Positions 52,223 to 60,610 of a stretch of 64,000 nt of DNA are shown here, in pieces. Each line of letters starts with the position of its first letter. Positions within the stretch are counted from its first letter, which is position 1. Under the pieces are notes generated by a model that was not told the DNA's origin, did not search any database, and was given only the letters and a program-made list of their open reading frames with translations. The position numbers were made by a program, and so were the translations under genes. The stretch spans positions 124,001 through 188,000 of the forward strand of contig JAILXT010000001.1 of the NCBI GenBank assembly GCA_045430345.1, read 5' to 3'. Source of the DNA: Agarilytica sp045430345. Lineage in GTDB: Bacteria > Pseudomonadota > Gammaproteobacteria > Pseudomonadales > Cellvibrionaceae.

Positions 52223-53368
52223 TTAGTAATTGGCCAGAGTGTCAAGTTTTGATTGGAGGCGCTTTTTATACGCTTTTGACTCGGAGAGTACTTTGGCTTG
52301 CTCCAATGCTTCCCGTGATTGGGATCGCTCATTGGTATAGAAATAGGACGTCGCCAAGGTATGAAAAAAGTCGGGTTCGGTGTTGTGGATGCGGATGGCC
52401 TTTTTCACTAGTTTCTCTGCTTTTTTATACTCGCCTTTCGCTATGGCTTGTTTTGCTAGTTTTTCGAGATGATAGGGGTTTTTTTGTGCGTACTTTTCGG
52501 CCTTTTTCTCGTAACGCTTAACTAAACGTTCATTACCAACACTTTTATATAGGATGAATAAGTTTCGAATAATGGAGTTGTTTTTGGGGTTGATCTTTAG
52601 CGCTTTTAGATAGCTTTTTTCTGCTTTTTTGAACTTTCCTTGGTGCTTATAAGCGACCCCCAGATTGGACCACGTGAAGTCGACCTGCTTATCAAAGCTT
52701 AGGGATTTTTCAAAGTAGGCGATGGCGATATCTAGGGATTTTATGTTGAGTTTTTCAACGCCAAGATTGTTATAAAACTCCGCTTTCGCTCGCTCATCAG
52801 ATATCACTTGCTGTGTGTATTTGCGTGTGTGCGCTTGCTCGTAATAGGTGCCGTTGAATTCCACTACAGCTTCTTTATAAGGTAAGTTAACCACCACATT
52901 TATGTGGCCAGGCACTTCGAAAAACTCTCCTTGCGGCCGCCATTCTCGCGCAATTTCAACAACTTGGTAGTGCGCGTCTAAGCCCACATAGCGGGCTGCG
53001 GCGATAAAAAGGTTGGCGAGGGAGATGCAATTTCCTTGTGTGCTGTAAAACGTCTCTTTAGCGGTTTTATTGGAGTAGGCATCGTACTGAATGTGAAGGT
53101 TTCCGGGGTCAAAGAGCAGGCTGTGTAGGCGCTCTAGCTGGTTAGCTTGACCGTCATAGATAGCGACGCGTTCGTCTAGCAGTGATGTGATATAGGGGTC
53201 TAGTGCAAGGAGGTCGAGTTCGGGAATGTGGTTTGCGTCGGATGCCGTTGGGTTAGCCCCCTGAGCATCCATTTTAGAAGGCGCTAGGTTCCCCGGTGCG
53301 TCCGGTACGGCATGGCATGCAGTACTGAATGCCCAGGCGAGTATAAATCGAAAGAGGTGCTGCCTCAT
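52223..53368 (-). CDS. Exported transglutaminase-like / TPR protein
   Basis: 381 residues with a signal peptide (1-20, ending TACHA). A transglutaminase-like domain covers ~60-180: the Cys in STQGNCISLANLFIAAARY (Cys114) and the His in PGHINVVVNL (His155) are the expected catalytic pair, while the third residue is not obvious. TPR repeats fill ~195-375, clearest at FTWSNLGVAYKHQGKFKKAE and KALKINPKNNSIIR. Such proteins occur in the periplasm; activity is unproven. It is divergent from flhA and shares no clear link to flagella. Confidence 0.82.
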   Translation of the reverse strand: MRQHLFRFILAWAFSTACHAVPDAPGNLAPSKMDAQGANPTASDANHIPELDLLALDPYITSLLDERVAIYDGQANQLERLHSLLFDPGNLHIQYDAYSNKTAKETFYSTQGNCISLANLFIAAARYVGLDAHYQVVEIAREWRPQGEFFEVPGHINVVVNLPYKEAVVEFNGTYYEQAHTRKYTQQVISDERAKAEFYNNLGVEKLNIKSLDIAIAYFEKSLSFDKQVDFTWSNLGVAYKHQGKFKKAEKSYLKALKINPKNNSIIRNLFILYKSVGNERLVKRYEKKAEKYAQKNPYHLEKLAKQAIAKGEYKKAEKLVKKAIRIHNTEPDFFHTLATSYFYTNERSQSREALEQAKVLSESKAYKKRLQSKLDTLANY

Positions 53369-53479
53369 CGCTATCTATGCCACCTTTATCTTGTTTCGTC
53401 CATATTCTTTAAGTCTAGCCCACGCTCAGTAACGGTATTAGACGATCTCTCGATAAGCGCTTGTTCTATATAAGACAAC

Positions 53480-53494
53480 TGGGGTGAGTCTTGC
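53480..53494 (+). promoter_or_regulatory. Candidate sigma-54 promoter for flhA
   Basis: TGG at 53480-53482 and TTGC at 53491-53494 with GG and GC exactly ten bases apart, the -24/-12 spacing. The match in between is partial (TGGGGTGAGTCTTGC). In Pseudomonas flhA is controlled by sigma-54 and FleQ. Confidence 0.5.
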
Positions 53495-53611
53495 CGCAAT
53501 AAAATATGACGGGGGCTGAAGTTAAGCAAATAGGTATAGATCTTGCGATAAGGCTATGAGCACTCAACATGTGCCAATTTATCGTCTTATCCTTGTTTGG
53601 TATTCAGCTAT

Positions 53612-55864
53612 ATGTCGGAATCGTTTTTTAATCACTTAAAGTCGCTCCCTGGGACGGCTAGCCCCGAAAATACGTGGTCAAATATTCAGAGTGCGGGGCG
53701 TGGTAATTTAAGTGTGCCGATTTTGTTGTTGATGTTGCTTGGCATGATGATGTTGCCTTTGCCGGCTTTTCTCCTTGATGCCTTCTTCTCCTTCAATATT
53801 GCCCTATCGATTGTTGTGTTACTCATTGCGGTATACACGCTCAGGCCGCTCGATTTTGCGGTGTTCCCTACCATTTTGTTGATTGCGACCTTGCTGCGAC
53901 TTGCGCTTAATGTGGCTTCGACACGTGTTGTGTTGCTTAACGGGCATGAAGGGGGTGATGCTGCTGGTAAGGTGATCGAAGCCTTCGGTGAGGTGGTGAT
54001 CGGCGGTAACTACGCGGTGGGTTTGGTGGTCTTTATTATTCTCATCATCATTAACTTTGTTGTGGTGACTAAGGGCGCAGGTCGAATTTCTGAAGTGAGC
54101 GCACGTTTCACCTTGGATGCAATGCCAGGCAAACAAATGGCCATTGATGCTGATTTGAATGCGGGCGTTATTGATCAGGACGAAGCGAGGTTGCGCCGAT
54201 CGGAAGTGACTTCAGAGGCAGACTTTTACGGATCGATGGATGGTGCCAGTAAGTTCGTGCGTGGTGATTCGGTTGCCGGTATCTTAATTCTCATTATTAA
54301 CATCGTGGGTGGTTTGTCCGTAGGGATGGCGCAGCATCAATTGGAGTTTGCAGACGCGACAGAAAAATATGTATTGCTGACGATCGGTGATGGCTTGGTT
54401 GCGCAGATTCCCTCGCTCTTACTCTCTGTCGCGGCGGCCATCATGGTGACGCGGGTGAATAGCTCGGAAGATATGAATCGACAGGTGCTTTCGCAGATGT
54501 TCGATTCGCCCAAGGCCTTGGCCGTCGCATCGGGTATTTTGTTTTTGATGGGCATTGTTCCCGGCATGCCCCATGTCGCATTCCTTGGGTTGGCGGCGAT
54601 CTGTGCGACGTTAGCGTATTACATCCATTTCAGAAATCAGGATGTTGAAGTGGTTGAGGAGGGCGGTTTTAAAGGGCGCGTACCTCCGCAGGGCAGTGGC
54701 GGCGGGGCAGGCGGTGGCGCTGCACCGACGGCGCCGACAAATACTCAACCGGCTCTAGAAAATCAGTCTTTGGAGTCAGCAACGGCTGAGCCAAGCGAAG
54801 TCAGCTGGGAAGATGTGCAACCCGTGGATATTGTCGGGTTAGAGGTAGGCTATCGTTTGATCCCCTTGGTGGATAAAGGACAAAACGGCGAGCTTCTTGG
54901 CCGTATTAAAGGTGTGCGTAAAAAATTATCGCAAGACCTTGGCTTTCTCATTCCCGCTGTACACATTCGGGATAATTTGGATCTGCTACCCAGCGCGTAT
55001 CGTATTACGCTTATGGGGGTTTCGGTGGGGGAAGGTGAAGTTTTCCCTGAGAAATTTATGGCGATTAACCCCGGGCAGGTATTTGGTAAGCTGGAGGGCG
55101 TTAAAACACAGGACCCCGCTTTTGGTTTGGAAGCGGTTTGGATTGATGAAGCGAAAAAAGATCAAGCACAAACGCTTGGTTATACCGTCGTTGATCCCAG
55201 TACCGTGGTTGCCACGCATTTAAATCAAATTGTTCAAAATCATACTTACGAATTGCTCGGCCATGAAGAGGTTCAAAAATGGCTGGATCTACTCGGTGAA
55301 AAATCTCCGAAGCTTGTCGAAGAGCTGGTGCCCAATACGATAAGCATTAATCAATTACTCAAAGTCTTGCAGGCGTTGTTACGTGAGCAAGTTCCTATTC
55401 GGGATATGAGAACCATTGCTGAAGCATTAGCCGCTTATGGTTCGAAGACGGCAGACACCGTGTCGTTGACCGCGGTTGCTCGAAGCGCGTTGTCTCGGCA
55501 AATTGTTCAAAATATTGTGGGGGCGGACCCCAACCTTCCCGTTATTACCTTAGACCCCGCACTGGAACAGTTGTTGCTACAGACTGTTCAGCAGGCACAA
55601 AAATCCGGCGCCGGTGAAAGCGCCTTTATTGAGCCGCAACTCGCAGAAAAGTTAAATAATGCCTTAGTGCAAGCCGCTCAAAAGCAGGAAGCGAAAGGGA
55701 AACCTAACGTACTGTTGGTGGCGGTACCTCTGCGAAATACCTTGTATCAGTTTGTGAAATTTAATATTCCAACGATGAAGGTGCTGGCATATAACGAAGT
55801 GCCTGATAACAAGCAAATCACGATAGAAGCCAGTGTTGGCGACGAAGTGTTAAACGGTAAATAA
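53612..55864 (+). CDS. flhA: Flagellar export apparatus protein FlhA
   Basis: 750 residues from ATG 53612; TTG 53597 would add five. Eight transmembrane helices lie in ~35-340. The FHIPEP signature region is FPTILLIATLLRLALNVAST near 95-114, and VTKGAGRISEVSARFTLDAMPGK near 157 with the conserved charged loop follows. A proline/glycine linker (~365-405) leads to the large cytosolic domain that docks export chaperones. FlhA forms the ring of the flagellar type III gate. It is the first gene of the operon with flhF, fleN and fliA. Confidence 0.96.
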   Translation: MSESFFNHLKSLPGTASPENTWSNIQSAGRGNLSVPILLLMLLGMMMLPLPAFLLDAFFSFNIALSIVVLLIAVYTLRPLDFAVFPTILLIATLLRLALNVASTRVVLLNGHEGGDAAGKVIEAFGEVVIGGNYAVGLVVFIILIIINFVVVTKGAGRISEVSARFTLDAMPGKQMAIDADLNAGVIDQDEARLRRSEVTSEADFYGSMDGASKFVRGDSVAGILILIINIVGGLSVGMAQHQLEFADATEKYVLLTIGDGLVAQIPSLLLSVAAAIMVTRVNSSEDMNRQVLSQMFDSPKALAVASGILFLMGIVPGMPHVAFLGLAAICATLAYYIHFRNQDVEVVEEGGFKGRVPPQGSGGGAGGGAAPTAPTNTQPALENQSLESATAEPSEVSWEDVQPVDIVGLEVGYRLIPLVDKGQNGELLGRIKGVRKKLSQDLGFLIPAVHIRDNLDLLPSAYRITLMGVSVGEGEVFPEKFMAINPGQVFGKLEGVKTQDPAFGLEAVWIDEAKKDQAQTLGYTVVDPSTVVATHLNQIVQNHTYELLGHEEVQKWLDLLGEKSPKLVEELVPNTISINQLLKVLQALLREQVPIRDMRTIAEALAAYGSKTADTVSLTAVARSALSRQIVQNIVGADPNLPVITLDPALEQLLLQTVQQAQKSGAGESAFIEPQLAEKLNNALVQAAQKQEAKGKPNVLLVAVPLRNTLYQFVKFNIPTMKVLAYNEVPDNKQITIEASVGDEVLNGK

Positions 55865-55889
55865 GCGTAAATACGAATAGGAGACGACT

Positions 55890-57419
55890 ATGACAGATCA
55901 ACTAGTAAAGAGATTTGTCGCACCGAGCATGACGAGAGCCCTAGAGCTCGTTCAGCGAGAAATGGGGCCCGAGGCTGTCATCCTTTCGAGTAAACGAATT
56001 GATAAAGGGGTGGAAATTATCACCTCGCTTGAGCCGGACCTTCCGACGCGTGGTATTGATGTGCGCCGTGAATTTGGCCAAAATTTTGACGCTGACGTGG
56101 ATACGGCGATGAGCAGTGACTCTGCGTGGCGCTCACAAGCCGGCGTAGAAAAAGCCGCTGCCAATTACGGCGGTGTGACTGAGCAAAACGGTGCTTCAGC
56201 AAAACCGCATAAATCGTCAAGTGACTTGGCGAAAGAGATCGAAGCTGCGCGTGAAAAAATGCTCGCGGCAAAACGTCGCGCTAAAATGGAATCTGAAGGC
56301 ATGGCGGAAGATGTTTCTGCGCCAAGCGAAGCGCCATCGTTTGCCGCCATGATGAATCAAGATAACCAGCAGGGGAGTGCGGGCGGTACAAGGCCTCAAG
56401 ATCCGTCGTCCCCTTTTGGTGTTCAGCAACCGGCCCCGGTAGCAACCGGCCAAGGTGCTGGTCAGCAGGCTCATATCGATCAGCTGCAAAGTGAAATTGC
56501 CGATATGAGAATGTTATTGGAGCAACAGTTGTGGCAGATGTCTGAGCGCGATAATTCCTACGGGCATAGCTTTAGCCAACATCATGGTCATGCGCCGATG
56601 CCTCAGCAGATCAATATGCCCAAACAGTTTACTTTGGTATCTCAGCGTCTGCGTCGTATGGGGTTTTCAGACCCGTTAATTGAAGAGCTTATGGCGAATA
56701 CCACACAAGGGGCGCGTGCGAGTGTCGCATGGAAAGAAGCTATGGTGTCTTTGGCTCGCCGAATCCCGGTTGCGCGTGAAAGTGTTTTAGATGCGCCCGG
56801 TGTGTATGCTTTTCTTGGTCAGACCGGTGTCGGTAAAACCACAACGATCGCCAAATTAGCTGCACAATATGTGTTGAAGCATGGCCCCGGAAAAGTGGCC
56901 CTTGTAACAACGGATACATATCGCGTGGGTGCTTTTGATCAACTTCGTACCATGGGGCGTATATTGAATGTGCCGGTGCGAGTGGTGGATCGTGATAACA
57001 GTCTGCTTACTGTACTGGCGTCGCTTCGTCAGTTTCCCTTAGTGCTGATCGATACTGCCGGCTTCCGTTTGGGAGACCCACTGCTTAAAGCGCAGCTAGA
57101 CCAGCTTGATACGAGCCCCTCCATCAAACGTGTTGTTGTTCTTTCATGTAATAACCAATTAGCGACGATGAAAGCCTCCGTCCATGCGCATAGCGGTAAG
57201 CGAGGGGTGCATGGATGTGTACTCACCAAGCTTGATGAATCTGCCAGTATCGGCGAAGCGCTTAGCTTGGTCTTACAGGAGCGTATACCGGTTGCTTATA
57301 CGACGGATGGCCAGGATATCCCCAATGATATCAGCGCTGCCAGTGGGCCAAACTTAGTGTCAAAAGCCGTACATATAGTGAAAGAACAGTCGCTCGAGGC
57401 CCACCCGGAGGCACTTTGA
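55890..57419 (+). CDS. flhF: Flagellar biosynthesis GTPase FlhF
   Basis: 509 residues. An N-terminal basic region (VKRFVAPSMTRALELVQREMG) is followed by a long linker (~80-250). The SRP-type GTPase covers ~300-500: GVYAFLGQTGVGKTTTIAKL near 308 (P-loop), TTDTYRVGAFDQLRTMG near 346, VLIDTAGFRLGD near 389, and TKLDESASIGE near 447. It places the flagellum at the cell pole and is paired with FleN. The stretch QSLEAHPEAL ends the chain. Confidence 0.95.
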   Translation: MTDQLVKRFVAPSMTRALELVQREMGPEAVILSSKRIDKGVEIITSLEPDLPTRGIDVRREFGQNFDADVDTAMSSDSAWRSQAGVEKAAANYGGVTEQNGASAKPHKSSSDLAKEIEAAREKMLAAKRRAKMESEGMAEDVSAPSEAPSFAAMMNQDNQQGSAGGTRPQDPSSPFGVQQPAPVATGQGAGQQAHIDQLQSEIADMRMLLEQQLWQMSERDNSYGHSFSQHHGHAPMPQQINMPKQFTLVSQRLRRMGFSDPLIEELMANTTQGARASVAWKEAMVSLARRIPVARESVLDAPGVYAFLGQTGVGKTTTIAKLAAQYVLKHGPGKVALVTTDTYRVGAFDQLRTMGRILNVPVRVVDRDNSLLTVLASLRQFPLVLIDTAGFRLGDPLLKAQLDQLDTSPSIKRVVVLSCNNQLATMKASVHAHSGKRGVHGCVLTKLDESASIGEALSLVLQERIPVAYTTDGQDIPNDISAASGPNLVSKAVHIVKEQSLEAHPEAL

Positions 57420-57538
57420 ACCCGATGCTTCGGTTAATGCGCCAAATTAGCAGGGACAAAGCCGTGGCTTTTGCTACATTTAGGTAAGGACGAAAGTAAA
57501 GTGCTCGTCCATCTACACAACTAAGAGAACAGGTATTC

Positions 57539-58369
57539 ATGGTTTCACATCACCCGATAAAAGTAGTAGCAGTGACTGGTGGCAAAGGAGGCGTGGGTAA
57601 GACAAATCTCTCCGTTAACCTCAGTATTGCCCTGGCGGAAATGCGTCGAAGGGTGATTTTGATGGATGCCGATTTGGGGCTTGCTAACGTTGATGTGTTA
57701 CTGGGCTTACAAGCGAAATATACCCTGGCGGATGTGCTGAGCGGCGCGAAAACCATTCGTGATGTATTGGTGAACGGGCCTGGGGGAATAAAAATTGTCC
57801 CGGCCTCCTCCGGTATTCAGCAAATGGCCGAACTTTCTCCGCAAGAACACGCGGGTTTAATTCACTCGTTCAGTGAGTTAAGTGATCAGGTCGATGTACT
57901 CGTGGTCGATACTGCAGCGGGTATCTCGGATACTGTCGTGAGTTTTGTGCGTGCTGCGCAAGAAGTCATTGTTGTTGTGTGTGATGAGCCATCCTCCATT
58001 ACTGATGCTTACGCCTTAATCAAGTTATTGAATGCTGAGCACGGCGTATTTCGTTTCCGTGTTGTGGCGAATATGACACGCAGTGCCCAAGAAGGCATAA
58101 ACCTTTTCGGGAAATTGAATACGGTATGTGAACGTTTCCTAGACGCCTCTTTACAGTACATGGGGCATATTCCCTTCGATGAAAATGTTCGGAAGGCGAT
58201 ACAAAAACGCCGACCTGTCGTCGAATTCGCGCCGCGCAGCAAAGCGGCAAGCGCAATTAAAGTGCTCGCTCAAAAAGTGGACGAGTGGCCTGTGCAATCT
58301 GCACCGCGTGGCCATTTGGAGTTTTTCATTGAGCGCCTGTTACAAACTTCTCATGCTAGTGGTATGTGA
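57539..58369 (+). CDS. fleN: Flagellar number regulator FleN (FlhG), MinD-like ATPase
   Basis: 276 residues. AVTGGKGGVGKTNLSVNLS at 10-28 is the deviant Walker A, MDADLGLANVDVLLGL near 41 the switch region, and VLVVDTAAGISDTVVSFVRA near 121-140 Walker B. It limits flagella to one per pole, counteracting FlhF and the FleQ activator. It follows flhF after 119 bases in the usual order. Confidence 0.95.
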   Translation: MVSHHPIKVVAVTGGKGGVGKTNLSVNLSIALAEMRRRVILMDADLGLANVDVLLGLQAKYTLADVLSGAKTIRDVLVNGPGGIKIVPASSGIQQMAELSPQEHAGLIHSFSELSDQVDVLVVDTAAGISDTVVSFVRAAQEVIVVVCDEPSSITDAYALIKLLNAEHGVFRFRVVANMTRSAQEGINLFGKLNTVCERFLDASLQYMGHIPFDENVRKAIQKRRPVVEFAPRSKAASAIKVLAQKVDEWPVQSAPRGHLEFFIERLLQTSHASGM

Positions 58370-58386
58370 TTTAACGAAGTTGTCCC

Positions 58387-59130
58387 ATGTCAGGTTCTGC
58401 GGCTGAAAATTTAATGGTATACGAACAAACCAAAGGCGATGCTTCGAAAATAAACGTCGAAGACTATGCATTCCTGGTGAAACGTATTGCACACCACATG
58501 ATGGCGCGTATGCCGTCATCTGTGCAGGTGGATGACCTGATTCAAGCGGGCATGATTGGCTTACTCGAGGCTTCCCAAAAATACGACGGCAGTAAAGGTG
58601 CAAGTTTCGAAACTTACGCGGGTATTCGTATTCGCGGCTCAATTGTTGATGAAATGCGCCGGGGTGATTGGGCGCCGCGCTCAGTACATCGTAATGGCCG
58701 TCGTGTCAGTGACGCGATTGCGGCAGTGGAAGGGCGCACTGGCCGAGATGCCAAGGATGCCGAAATCGCGAAAGAAATGGATGTGTCGATGGACGAGTAT
58801 TACGACATCGTCAAAGACACCGCATCTACGCGCTTATTCAGCTACGATGAAATTTATGAAGACGATAGCTCGCCTGTATCCCATCTTGAGCGACGTTCTT
58901 TTTCTGGCCCTTCTGAGGATGTGCACGACGATGCCATGCGGACTTCCTTGGCTAAAGCCATAGAGACCTTACCGGACCGTGAAAAGCTTGTCCTTTCTTT
59001 GTATTACGAGCAAGAGCTGAACCTAAAAGAAATTGGTCTTGTGCTCGAAGTGTCTGAATCACGCATTAGTCAAATACATAGCCAAGCGACTGCGCGCTTA
59101 CGCACGCGCTTGTCTGACTGGGCGCAATGA
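58387..59130 (+). CDS. fliA: RNA polymerase sigma-28 factor FliA
   Basis: 247 residues. Region 2 has LVKRIAHHMMARMPSSVQVDD near 29 and DLIQAGMIGLLEASQKYDGSKG-ASFETYAGIRIRGS near 50-88. Region 4 has LPDREKLVLSLYYEQELNLKEIG near 195 and VSESRISQIHSQATARLR near 222. It directs late flagellar and chemotaxis transcription. It starts 17 bases after fleN, before the chemotaxis genes it usually helps to express. Confidence 0.97.
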   Translation: MSGSAAENLMVYEQTKGDASKINVEDYAFLVKRIAHHMMARMPSSVQVDDLIQAGMIGLLEASQKYDGSKGASFETYAGIRIRGSIVDEMRRGDWAPRSVHRNGRRVSDAIAAVEGRTGRDAKDAEIAKEMDVSMDEYYDIVKDTASTRLFSYDEIYEDDSSPVSHLERRSFSGPSEDVHDDAMRTSLAKAIETLPDREKLVLSLYYEQELNLKEIGLVLEVSESRISQIHSQATARLRTRLSDWAQ

Positions 59131-59395
59131 GTTTTTTAGCCCAACAATCAAGGGCTTAGTTGGGTAAATGGAGATTCTTTTTAAGTTAATAGTCATTTTA
59201 GTTATTTCCGACCGTGAAAAACTGGAGGACTGGCTACAAGCAGCTAGACTTGGTAAGAGGGAGTGCATCAAAGCGCATTGTAAGACTGTGGGGCAGCGAG
59301 CTACTTTCTAACAATCTGCGTAAACAACGTTAACGCAGGGACTTTTGCCAGAGACGAAAACCGGCAAGAACATTGGCAGAATTTTGGAGGTTCCA

Positions 59396-59782
59396 TTGGA
59401 CAAAAACATGAAAATTTTGATTGTTGATGATTTCTCGACAATGCGTCGAATCATCAAGAATCTACTGAGAGATCTTGGGTTTACCAATACCCACGAAGCG
59501 GATGACGGTTCCACTGCGCTCCCGGCGCTCAAGAGTGGTGACTTCGATTTCCTCGTGACGGATTGGAATATGCCTGGGATGTCCGGTATCGATCTTCTCA
59601 AAGAAGTTCGTGCGGATGCGAAGCTCGCACCCTTGCCCGTTTTAATGGTGACCGCTGAAGCAAAGCGAGATCAAATTATCGAAGCGGCGCAAGCAGGGGT
59701 TAATGGCTATGTTGTTAAACCCTTTACAGCCCAAGTGCTCAAAGAAAAAATTGATAAGATTTTTGAGCGAGTCGAAGGCTAA
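59396..59782 (+). CDS. cheY: Chemotaxis response regulator CheY
   Basis: 128 residues from TTG 59396 with GGAGG five bases upstream; ATG 59408 is an internal alternative, and a longer frame from 59345 lacks support. MKILIVDDFSTMRRIIKNLL carries the acidic pair, VTDWNMPGMSG the phosphoacceptor Asp, VTAEAKRDQI the Thr, and VVKPFTAQVL the Lys. Phospho-CheY binds the flagellar switch. A hairpin-like TGCGT...ACGCA precedes it at about 59317-59337. cheZ follows after 21 bases. Confidence 0.96.
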   Translation: MDKNMKILIVDDFSTMRRIIKNLLRDLGFTNTHEADDGSTALPALKSGDFDFLVTDWNMPGMSGIDLLKEVRADAKLAPLPVLMVTAEAKRDQIIEAAQAGVNGYVVKPFTAQVLKEKIDKIFERVEG

Positions 59783-59803
59783 ATATAACAATAAGGTCGC
59801 TTA

Positions 59804-60601
59804 ATGGATAATTTTGCACCCCTGCATGACGATGATCAATTTAGAAGCCAGCTGCAAGACTGTGCAAACCAGCTTGTTGAAAAGTTGCAGGCGGACAATA
59901 TTGACGAAGCCTCTGAGCTTATTCATCAACTTGTAGAAGCTAGAAACAATCACATATTTCAGTCAGTCGGCCAGCTTACGCGCGGACTGCATGAAGCGAT
60001 TGTTAATTTTCATGTTGACGTAAAAATAGATCAAACACCTCCTGACGTAAACGGCTCAGAAATACGAGATGCCTCTGACCGCCTCCAATACGTAATCGAT
60101 ATGACCCAGGCCGCGGCCGACAAAACGATGGACAAGGTCGAGGCAGTGGCGCCTTTGGCGATGGATCTTGGAACTGAATCTGCGAAGCTTAAAGAAGAGT
60201 GGAAGCGTCTTAAACGTCGAGAAGTTACCAAAGAAGAATTTAAAAACCTCTATGGTCGAGTAGATGATTTTCTCGATCAAATGGGCACGGGAACCACCGT
60301 GTTAAATGCCAGCCTGCAAGAAATTATCTTGGAGCAAGGCTATCAGGATCTTACTGGCCAAGTGCTTAAGAAAGTGATTGGTCTCATTTCTGATGTAGAA
60401 AAAGAATTAGTTAACTTGATGCGTATTGCGTGTCAGGTCGAAGAGGTAACAGGACTCGCAACTGACGGTGAAGGTGAAGCTACATCGTCGGCAGGGCTTG
60501 ATTCTGTTGCTGAAGGTCCACAGATTCACGCTGATAAACGAGAAGATGTCGTTTCGGGGCAAGATGAAGTGGATGATTTACTCTCTAGTTTAGGCTTTTA
60601 G
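59804..60601 (+). CDS. cheZ: CheY phosphatase CheZ
   Basis: 265 residues. The long four-helix bundle has QLTRGLHEAIVNFHVD near 49, and ILEQGYQDLTGQVLKKVIGL near 175-194, where the conserved Gln acts in dephosphorylating CheY. The C-terminal DEVDDLLSSLGF is the CheY-binding helix, joined by a flexible acidic linker. It is adjacent to cheY and cheA. Confidence 0.94.
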   Translation: MDNFAPLHDDDQFRSQLQDCANQLVEKLQADNIDEASELIHQLVEARNNHIFQSVGQLTRGLHEAIVNFHVDVKIDQTPPDVNGSEIRDASDRLQYVIDMTQAAADKTMDKVEAVAPLAMDLGTESAKLKEEWKRLKRREVTKEEFKNLYGRVDDFLDQMGTGTTVLNASLQEIILEQGYQDLTGQVLKKVIGLISDVEKELVNLMRIACQVEEVTGLATDGEGEATSSAGLDSVAEGPQIHADKREDVVSGQDEVDDLLSSLGF

Positions 60602-60610
60602 GGGCGCTGA

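Noticed and set aside
59317..59337. TGCGT...ACGCA hairpin before cheY as a terminator
   Set aside because: The stem is only five or six pairs, has no T-run, and cheY is expected to be expressed with its neighbours.
59131..59395. Sigma-28 promoter before cheY
   Set aside because: No segment matches both parts of the TAAAGTTT-N11-GCCGATAA consensus with correct spacing.
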